In this document: piece after piece, positions 1 through 6,800 of the stretch
Layout: each line of letters opens with the position of its first letter
Numbering within the stretch: the first letter of the stretch is position 1
NCBI GenBank assembly: GCA_020437045.1
Contig: JAGQWV010000343.1
Span: 1-7,392, forward strand
Direction: 5' to 3'
DNA: 7,392 nucleotides
Origin: Saprospiraceae bacterium
GTDB taxonomy: Bacteria; Bacteroidota; Bacteroidia; Chitinophagales; Saprospiraceae
The notes under the pieces: model-generated
The model's database searches: none
What the model was told of the DNA's origin: nothing
What the model saw: only the letters and a program-made list of their open reading frames with translations
Position numbers and translations under genes: made by a program

Positions 1-914
1 AGGTCAAAAATTAAATTCATGTTTTGGACTGCTTGGCCTGAAGCACCCTTTACCAAATTGTCAATGACTGAAATGATGTGCACTATTCCGTCGTAAACGG
101 TGATATTTAAAATGCAATAATTTGTATTTACCACCATTTTGACATCCGGATTGTCATCAATTATTTTTACAAAGGGATGCGACTGATAGTAGCGTGAATA
201 AATATCCTTAATTTCATTTTCAGCCATTGAAGTTTCGAAATATACGCTGGCCAGGATTCCTCTGGTAAAATCTCCCCGAACCGGCACAAAGTGGATAGGA
301 TGTTTAAAATCTTTATCCAATTGAATTAATGACTGCGTAATTTCAGCAAGATGTTGATGTTTAAATGCTTTGTAAACCGATATATTGTTATTGCGCCAGG
401 TGAAGTGTGTCGTTTCCGACAAGGCTTGTCCGGCACCGGTAGATCCGGTGATGCCATGCACGTGTACCGCATTTTTTATTAATCCTTCATTAGCCATGGG
501 AAGGAGGGCCAATTGAATGGAAGTGGCAAAACATCCTGGATTTGCAATGCGATGGGATTTTTTAATTGCGTCCCGTTGAAGCTCAGGCAATCCGTAAATA
601 AAATCATGACCATTATGTAGCCGGAAGTCATGACTCAGATCTATAATTCTGATTTTATGGTCAAAGGCTTGTTGTTCCATTAATGCTCTTGAGCGACCGT
701 GGCCCATGCAAAAGAAAAGGACCTCTGCATTTTCGATGGCGTCCGTAAAGTTTTGCTCCAGATCAATGAGGTCCCTGTGTACTGAGGATATTTTTTTTCC
801 TGCCTGACTTTGACTCTGGCAGAAAGCCAATTCGACATTCGGATGGGTCGAAAGAATACGAATCAGTTCTCCCCCGGTATAACCTGCAGCACCTACAATT
901 CCGGCTTTAATCAT
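1..914 (-). CDS. argC: N-acetyl-gamma-glutamyl-phosphate reductase, 3' end beyond the window
   Basis: NADPH-dependent reduction of N-acetyl- (or N-acyl-) glutamyl 5-phosphate to the semialdehyde, the third step of arginine synthesis, in the cytoplasm. The sequence shows 304 complete codons before the window edge. Residues 5-17 form the Rossmann dinucleotide-binding start GIVGAAGYTGGEL. Residues 125-130 (NPGCFA) hold the catalytic cysteine, C128. Residues 153-164 (HGITGSTGAGQA) are the conserved glycine-rich segment, 184-193 (FKHQHLAEIT) carries the family's conserved histidine region, and 212-221 (VRGDFTRGIL) and 284-298 are typical of the C-terminal part. Family members are about 320-350 residues long, so only a short tail is missing. 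The ATG at 914-912 overlaps the stop of the upstream argG fusion by 8 bases, which fixes the start and implies translational coupling in one operon. The reading frame is intact. In Bacteroidota the natural substrate may be an N-succinyl rather than an N-acetyl intermediate; this cannot be decided from the sequence. Confidence 0.96.
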   Translation of the reverse strand, partial: MIKAGIVGAAGYTGGELIRILSTHPNVELAFCQSQSQAGKKISSVHRDLIDLEQNFTDAIENAEVLFFCMGHGRSRALMEQQAFDHKIRIIDLSHDFRLHNGHDFIYGLPELQRDAIKKSHRIANPGCFATSIQLALLPMANEGLIKNAVHVHGITGSTGAGQALSETTHFTWRNNNISVYKAFKHQHLAEITQSLIQLDKDFKHPIHFVPVRGDFTRGILASVYFETSMAENEIKDIYSRYYQSHPFVKIIDDNPDVKMVVNTNYCILNITVYDGIVHIISVIDNLVKGASGQAVQNMNLIFD

Positions 915-2685
915 GTTTTTTCGGCTTATGAATGGAATAATAATTTTTCAGAGGAGTTGCCAATAGTTTAATAAATCCTTTAGCTTCCTCGGAGTCCCAG
1001 GTCTTGTTTTCCTCTCCATAAGAACCAAATCGACTTTGCATGAGATCGTTGGGTGATTTTATGCCTATTAATTCAAATCGATATGGGTGTAATTTGATGG
1101 AGACTTCACCGGTAACCTCCTTTTGGGTATCCTCGAGAAATCCTTCAATATTGCGCATCACTGGCTCGAGATACTGGCCTTCATGTAGTAACATCCCATA
1201 CCAGTTTGCCAGTTGTTCCTTCCAGTATTGTTGCCATTTGGTGAGCGTATGTTTTTCCAGGAGGTGGTGGGCTTTGATGATCATCATCGGGGCACCGGCT
1301 TCGAAACCCACTCTTCCCTTAATACCGATAATGGTATCACCGACGTGGATATCTCTTCCGATTGCGTATTCACGGGCAATCCTGGTTAACTCCTCGATAG
1401 CGGCGACTGGTTTGTAATTTTGGTCGTCAATGGCTCTTAATTCGCCCTTTTTAAAGGACAAGGTGAGCGTACGTGGTTCAATCGAAGGTTTTAATTGGCT
1501 AGGATAGGCTTCTTCGGGTAGTGAAAGATTGGAAGTCAAGGTTTCTTTTCCTCCGACACTGGTACCCCACAATCCCTGATTGATTGAATATTGCGCTTTT
1601 TCCCATGACATATTAATTCCATAGTGTTGCAAATAGGCCACTTCTTCTTGCCTGGTTAATTTCTTGTCCCGAATCGGTGTGATAATTTCAAGATCCTTTC
1701 CTAAAACTTGAAAAGCTAAATCAAAACGGACCTGGTCATTGCCAGCACCAGTACTACCGTGTGCCACCGATTTTGCCCCAATCTTATTTGCATATTCGAC
1801 AATTTCCAAAGCTTGAAATACACGCTCTGCACTGACACTCAAAGGGTAGGTGTTGTTGCGCAGAATGTTACCGAATACCAGGTAACGGATACATGCATTG
1901 TAATATCGCTGTACGGCATTTAAATGAATAAATTTTTCAGCACCGAGAGCGAGCGCTTTTTCCTCGACACGTTTAATGTCCTCGGTACTGAAACCGCCTG
2001 TATCTACCAGTGCGGCGTGAACCGCAAGACCTTTTTCCTCAGTTAAATATTTAATACAATAGGAGGTATCTAATCCTCCGCTATAAGCAAGTACAACGAT
2101 AGGTTTACTCATGTTCTTTTGAAGTATTTTATTGGTCAAATCAAGTTGCATCGCCTCAACTTTTGAAGGCGCTAACATACCGGTACAAAGACACATCTGG
2201 TAATTCTTACTGGTTAATATGTTGTAATTACTACAACTGCTACAACCTTTCCAAAAGGTTTCATCTTTTGTCAACTCAGAAAAGGTGACAGGATGATAGC
2301 CCAGCGCAGAATTAATACGCATAACGGCCAGACTGGTCGTGATACCAAAAATGCGGGCTTCAGGATATTTATCTCTGGCTAAATTGAAAATCTTCGATTT
2401 AATCTTTTTGGCAATACCCTGGCTACGATAGTCAGGGTGAACAAGAAGACCACTATTCGAAACATATTTCTTGTTTTCAAAACTTTCGATATAGCAGAAC
2501 CCCACAAATTTATCTCCTTCGAGGGCGATGACTGCATCACCTTCTTTCATTTTTTTGATAACATATTCCGGAGTCCTCTTAGCGATACCTGTGCCTCGAA
2601 CTTTTGCAGATTCTTCATACTCGCGGCAGATCTCCTCGGCATATATTAAATGTTCATCACCGGCAATAGAAATATTAATGTCCAT
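907..2685 (-). CDS. argG: GNAT acyltransferase fused to argininosuccinate synthase
   Basis: 592-residue two-domain cytoplasmic protein. Residues 1-170 are a GNAT-family acyltransferase: VHPDYRSQGIA at 82-92 is the acyl-CoA pyrophosphate-binding loop, and a cysteine cluster (C148, C151, C165, C167) closes the domain. Residues 192-592 are a full-length argininosuccinate synthase (401 residues, normal for the family), which joins citrulline and aspartate using ATP. It shows the PP-loop YSGGLDTS at 201-208, the signature STGAGNDQVRF at 311-321 and the conserved C-terminal segment EGQYLEPVMRN at 502-512. The linker, about 171-191, is short and charged. The ATG at 2685-2683 is the only start after an in-frame stop at 2706-2704. 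There is no clear Shine-Dalgarno sequence, as is usual in Bacteroidota. In many relatives, as I recall them, the two domains are separate adjacent genes. The GNAT part is a good candidate for the missing N-acylglutamate synthase, an inference from its place in the operon. The internal ATG at 2112-2110 could also yield free ArgG. The ArgG assignment is near certain; the GNAT substrate is not. Confidence 0.96.
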   Translation of the reverse strand: MDINISIAGDEHLIYAEEICREYEESAKVRGTGIAKRTPEYVIKKMKEGDAVIALEGDKFVGFCYIESFENKKYVSNSGLLVHPDYRSQGIAKKIKSKIFNLARDKYPEARIFGITTSLAVMRINSALGYHPVTFSELTKDETFWKGCSSCSNYNILTSKNYQMCLCTGMLAPSKVEAMQLDLTNKILQKNMSKPIVVLAYSGGLDTSYCIKYLTEEKGLAVHAALVDTGGFSTEDIKRVEEKALALGAEKFIHLNAVQRYYNACIRYLVFGNILRNNTYPLSVSAERVFQALEIVEYANKIGAKSVAHGSTGAGNDQVRFDLAFQVLGKDLEIITPIRDKKLTRQEEVAYLQHYGINMSWEKAQYSINQGLWGTSVGGKETLTSNLSLPEEAYPSQLKPSIEPRTLTLSFKKGELRAIDDQNYKPVAAIEELTRIAREYAIGRDIHVGDTIIGIKGRVGFEAGAPMMIIKAHHLLEKHTLTKWQQYWKEQLANWYGMLLHEGQYLEPVMRNIEGFLEDTQKEVTGEVSIKLHPYRFELIGIKSPNDLMQSRFGSYGEENKTWDSEEAKGFIKLLATPLKNYYSIHKPKKHD

Positions 2686-2844
2686 CTTTAATTTACAACC
2701 AAACTAGTTTATGAAAAGAAATAAAAAATAGAGGAGAGATCCCCTGTATATGAAGGTCAGTATTACGCACGGCCAGGCCGGCGATGGATTCTTGTGTTAA
2801 CTACAAGGAGGCTAAAAGTCATTTCCAAACGATTATAGCGGGGC

Positions 2845-2852
2845 CAAAGTTA
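2845..2852 (-). promoter_or_regulatory. Candidate -7 element for the arginine operon
   Basis: On the minus strand these bases read TAACTTTG, an exact fit to the Bacteroidota -7 consensus TAnnTTTG. A start of transcription near 2838 would leave a leader of roughly 150 bases before the ATG at 2685. It is the only exact match I found on this strand in the intergenic region. No TTG is visible at the expected -33 distance, so the call is weak. I saw no clear arginine-repressor box. Confidence 0.3.
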
Positions 2853-3142
2853 AGGAGATATTATTTCTCCTGCATTCATCTGCTTTATTAAATTGACCAC
2901 CTATTAGTTAAAATGTGAAATTAGGAATATTATGTCCAAATAAAGTTATTGTGTTGCAGATAATTTATTATATCCCCATTTACATTGACAATCTTTCAAA
3001 TAAACTAGAGACGGCGTTTGAATGGATGGTTTTAGCTGTTAATATCAGGAATTAACACTTCCCCTAAGCGTTCGTAATCTTGAATGACCGCTTCTTATGC
3101 TCGAATAACTATTTGACGAGGTGATTTTGGCATGTGTTAGTC

Positions 3143-3173
3143 AAGTCATGACTTCTTCTGAAACTTCAAGTTT
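3143..3173. repeat. Two adjacent perfect palindromes
   Basis: AAGTCATGACTT at 3143-3154 is a perfect 12-base palindrome. Seven bases after it ends, AAACTT-C-AAGTTT at 3161-3173 is perfect around one central base. The sites have the size and symmetry of dimeric regulator operators, but I cannot assign a regulator. Confidence 0.4.
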
Positions 3174-3243
3174 AAATTCTAACCTCTGCGCTAAGCATTT
3201 GCAGTACCTAATAAGATTCCTTTCCATTTGATAAGCAATATGA

Positions 3244-3270
3244 TATACATTATGTATAGATGTAATGTAT
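3244..3270. repeat. Overlapping AT-rich dyads
   Basis: TATACAT-T-ATGTATA at 3244-3258 is perfect around one central base. Its left part, ATACATTA (3245-3252), can instead pair with TAATGTAT (3263-3270) to form an 8-bp stem, with G-T pairs extending it inward. Two mutually exclusive pairings therefore share one arm. No U-tract follows, so this is not a terminator by sequence. Confidence 0.4.
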
Positions 3271-3291
3271 TGTCGAATGATGACCTGTTGG

Positions 3292-3326
3292 CCCTGGTGA
3301 TGCTCAAGACTGAGCGAAGGACAGGG
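3292..3326. repeat. REP-like imperfect hairpin
   Basis: Nested inverted arms: CCCTG (3292-3296) pairs with CAGGG (3322-3326), and GCTCA (3302-3306) pairs with TGAGC (3311-3315) around a four-base loop. The 5- and 6-base segments between the two stems are unpaired. This short GC-richer hairpin stands in AT-rich intergenic DNA and has the shape of a repetitive extragenic palindrome. Only one copy is in the window, so its repetitive nature is not shown. It has no T-tract and is not a typical intrinsic terminator. Confidence 0.4.
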
Positions 3327-3367
3327 GGTCGGAAATTTTAACAAAAAAATCTCACATATTTTTAAAG

Positions 3368-3400
3368 TTATCATATGATAATGATACCGGTACATATGTA
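3368..3400. repeat. Three consecutive perfect palindromes
   Basis: TTATCATATGATAA (3368-3381, 14 bases), TACCGGTA (3385-3392) and TACATATGTA (3391-3400) are each perfect palindromes. The last two share two bases. They lie about 55 bases upstream of the candidate -33 element of the giant gene, where an activator site could be. Function is unknown. Confidence 0.45.
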
Positions 3401-3453
3401 ATTTAATTTATATATGATTGTGCTATATCTATACCTTGGTCTGGTCTAAGGTG

Positions 3454-3485
3454 TTGGAGATCTCATATGTTTATATATATATTTG
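3454..3485 (+). promoter_or_regulatory. Candidate Bacteroidota-type promoter for the giant secreted protein
   Basis: TATATTTG at 3478-3485 matches the -7 consensus TAnnTTTG exactly, and TTG at 3454-3456 lies 21 bases upstream, within the range described for Bacteroidota -33 elements. Transcription would begin near 3492, about 150 bases before the ATG at 3640. The -7 box sits at the end of a TA run, so chance matching is easier here than elsewhere. It is the only exact match I found on the plus strand between 2686 and 3639. Confidence 0.4.
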
Positions 3486-3639
3486 TATTGATGTGTAGCT
3501 GATACACTCCCGAAATAAGATATTTTAAACTACACCTGGTTAGACTAAGGTCGGCTGCTGCCCCTATTGGCAGTTCGATGCGGTGGTCATTTTGATCTTC
3601 GTGTGCAGCTTGCTTTTTCAACCAGAAGAAGCTCAGAAT

Positions 3640-3810
3640 ATGAAAAACTACTATTACCTATTAATGAGTTGGGTTTTACCTTCTCACTTTTCCCTCACTG
3701 ATATCTCGAAAAGGGGTATTAGATTCTTTCCCGGTACCGTCCGTGCTTTTTCATTACTGGTCGGTATGGCCTCTTTCCTGGTACTTTCTGCTTTTGTCTC
3801 TGTAGAAGCA
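3640..3810 (+). other. Signal peptide with extended n-region
   Basis: Codons 1-57 of the giant protein. A basic region (KR at 24-25, R28, R35) precedes a hydrophobic core from F38 to V55, and VEA (55-57) offers a -3/-1 cleavage site before SVSG. Some 36 residues before the core is unusually long. Shorter alternatives start at M9 (3664) or M43 (3766), but M43 would lack the basic region. Cleavage position is inferred by eye. Confidence 0.6.
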
Positions 3811-6800
3811 TCCGTGAGTGGACAGGTGACCATCAGTGCCTTGCGGATCGGTGGTGAAACAGACTTGCATGAGTACAGTCTCGGTCCAAGACATGCATAT
3901 TTACAAATGGATCTGGACTGTCATGAGTGCTATATGAATCTGAATTTAAGTTTGGATGCCAATTGCGAACGGTTGATTACCGCGGCAATGCTATTGAAAA
4001 ACCCCGACCTCGCAATATCAAATCCGGAATATTTTAAAGTGACATTAACCATAGGAAATGGACTCCTAATCTCCGACAATACTCTTCGTGCCCAACATGT
4101 CGGTAAGGAAGTGTCAGCTATGGTGACCTACTTAGGTCCGGGGCCATGTCCTCAAGGCATAGCTTGTGTAACCAAAATTACGGTTAAGTCTGAATTTGAA
4201 GTTACCATCACTCCGAATCCTGCAAAAACGGTCTATTGCTCGGATCCCTTTTTAAAGCTGGATCCCTCGGCATCAGATTATGAATATCGACCTTCAGCCA
4301 CACAGACCTGTGGAGTTCCGGTTAATGGTCCTTTTTTTGGAGGAGACTGGGTTACCATCCATGATTGTGTTTTGGGGGAACAGGATACCGCTAAAACCAT
4401 TTTGAGGCAATGGTGGGCTATGTCCAAAGACGGTATTCGAACGGTTGCAATGGACACAATCTATGTTTTAAGATTGCCACCAATCACGGCTGATAACTTT
4501 TTCTGTCCTGAAAAGGATACCCTGATTTGTGGTATGTCCGATCATCCGATCGGGCCGTATATGCTGGTGCCAAATCTTTTAACGATGACAGACTGCGACA
4601 CCATCTTCTTTATGGATCCGAATTTAAAAACTAACCCGATAGATCCCAATTGTGGGCTAACGGTAAAAATTGATTCCTTGGAGTATGAAAATACCGGTTG
4701 TGTTGGGCTAAAGCGCTTTATCGTGGAGGTACATCAGAACTGTTATGGTCAGGAAGTTAATACCGATTGTGTATTGCCTGTAGGATCCAGTCATGCTCAA
4801 ATCGAAGGTGGAAATGGCTCACCGATATACGCAACTTGTGAATTTTGGCTCACCGACATAGATACGGTACCTCCTTACATCTCATGCAATCTTGATGATG
4901 TGATAATTGTTGGCGATGATTGCGAGGAGGGCTATACACTGTCTCATGGATATTGGAAAACGCATTCAATTTTTGGTCCTGCACCCTATGATGATACTTG
5001 GGCTTTGTTGCCATTAGGAGAAAATACGCCATTTTTTCTGAGTGGACAGACCCATTATGAGGTGATCAATGCAGTACCTCAAGGGAATGCCTATTATATC
5101 TTGGCATTCCAATATGTCGCCACAAAACTTAATTTTCTCAATGGGAGTGATCCATCTTCCGTTCAGATGGCATATGATCAGGCTACAGCCCTATTTATGC
5201 AGTATACACCGGCTGAAATTGGTGCCTTACCAGGAAATAGTCCTATTCGTAGTCAATTTATCATGTTGGCTATGATCCTGGATGATTATAACACGGGAGA
5301 TATTGGCCCTGGCTTCTGTCAGGAAGGTGTTGCCTTGCCAGCCACTACGGTAGAGGTGGGGCCAGATTGTACGGCAAACTTTAAACTGCAGAAAGTGATG
5401 GCCATGGATGCTTGCCATGAGGTGAAGTTGGTGAAGGCCATGGTTGAGTCTTTTGGTTTTGTCACCTATACCTATGACTCGGTGTCCGGATATTGGATTT
5501 CAGAACAAATGATTCACCTGGAACTGAGGGATGAACCATATCTGGTTGTTTTAGAGGCTATCGATGAATGCTATAATGTAGGTCGAGATACCTGTGCCAT
5601 CAAAGTGGTTGATGCTACCAATCCAGTAGCGGTTGCACACGATGGATTGATCGTTGACCTGAGCTCAAAAGTAGGTTATATTAATGCCAGTCAGATTGAT
5701 AATAATAGCTCCGACAACTGTGAATTGAATTTGGTCCTGGCCAGAAGAGCGGATTGGATGGAACATTGGTTAGAATTCTGTGACACAGCAGAATTTGTAG
5801 GCCATGGTACTCCGGATCAGGATTCCATTTGGTGTCGAAATCCTGACGCTGCCAATGGTGAAGTGGAGAAAATATATGCCGATGCTCTGGCAACTTTTGC
5901 TACAGAAATGAATCCTTGTGATTTGTTACTCTATCAGTCCTGGTACTATGATTTATGTAAATATGCTACGGTTGATTGCCTCAATAAGGTTGATGAAACG
6001 GCTTTTAAAGAGATCTACCATGTCCTATTTCCCGAAACCAATATTGATATTGTTTCACAGATTGGAGGTGGATGGGCTGAAAGAGTACCTCTGACATGTA
6101 GTGATGTTTGTGATAGTGTCACGGTAGAGCTATTAGTGATGGACTACTGGTGCAACTGGAATAAAACCTGGACAAAGATTTTTGTCGAAGACAAAACTCC
6201 GGCGCTGGTGGTTTCAGAATTAACACCTTCCATCAATCTGAGCTGTATAGCTTATAATAGAGATAGTTCTTACACATTGGCAGGATCTGCTGATCGGATA
6301 TCAATGGCTGAGGTTTTTTCGGCAGCTGATACCGGTAATCCGGACGCCCTTGCACTTTTGGATTCTCTATTGGGTGGATACCAGAAGGCATGGATCAGTG
6401 AATCAAACGACTATGTTGATGTGAATGGAGAGATTATCGATCCATCATTGACGCTCATCGATAGTGGTATCTGCGAATGTCACGAAGAAATGAGGCCGGT
6501 GAGATACTACGATGTTCAAAGTCAAACTTTTGTGACAAAACAAGATAGTGTCGTACAGGTATGTGGCACTACGGAAGAGGAGATACCTCTCACCAAAGGT
6601 ATCGTAGCCGTAAATTGTAATGACAATACTCATTGTATACAAGACATTGATTTTGACTTGGATGAGTGTGGATTGGGTACGGTTACCCGAACATTTAAAA
6701 TTTGGAAGAGTTGTGGAGTAGGAGTCCCGGACACCATTACCCGGTCGCAGACGATTACGTTGATGAATCACTGTGACTTAAACAAATTTATGTTTGATCT

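Larger units (their letters stand above)
2686..3639. other. Divergent intergenic region with no convincing gene
   Basis: 954 bases separate the start of the arginine operon (minus strand) from the start of the giant secreted protein (plus strand). I see no RNA gene and no convincing coding region: the longest frame, 84 codons on the minus strand at 3141-3395, has no recognisable family features. The stretch becomes AT-rich from about 3330 to 3530, including a TA run at 3472-3482. It holds a candidate promoter in each direction and several dyads. These are AGGAGA/TCTCCT at 2853-2871, TTCTTGT/ACAAGGA (one G-T pair) around 2789-2809, CGGCC-A-GGCCG at 2770-2780 and TGTTAAT/ATTAACA at 3037-3057, as well as the palindromes and the REP-like hairpin listed separately. 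It may contain decayed sequence. Confidence 0.7.

Noticed and set aside
1040..1417. 125-codon plus-strand frame
   Set aside because: It lies wholly inside the argG coding sequence on the other strand and has no features of its own.
2437..2649. 70-codon plus-strand frame
   Set aside because: Antisense to the GNAT domain, which is clearly the real coding frame.
2832..2837. TATAAT on the minus strand upstream of the arginine operon
   Set aside because: The enterobacterial -10 hexamer is not the usual Bacteroidota element, and the exact TAnnTTTG match eight bases upstream is the better candidate.
3141..3395. 84-codon open frame on the minus strand in the intergenic region
   Set aside because: No recognisable family, odd composition, and it runs through the REP-like hairpin and several palindromes. 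The frame is probably chance; no promoter or ribosome site supports it.
3471..3485. TA run as a microsatellite or phase-variation tract
   Set aside because: Only about five TA units, too short for convincing slippage, and better explained as AT-rich promoter DNA.
3445..3551. Imperfect inverted match GTCTAAGGTGT / ACACCTGGTTAGAC and direct 7-mer CTAAGGT flanking the promoter region
   Set aside because: The arms need a three-base gap to align and the direct repeat is only seven bases, so chance is a sufficient explanation; no mobile element lies between.
5069..5275. 68-codon plus-strand frame
   Set aside because: Out-of-frame shadow within the GYWKTH module, whose own frame is conserved and continuous.
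6445..6771. 108-codon minus-strand frame, with shorter ones at 4850-5032, 5227-5418 and 5681-5893
   Set aside because: All are antisense to the uninterrupted frame of the giant secreted protein and show no family features.
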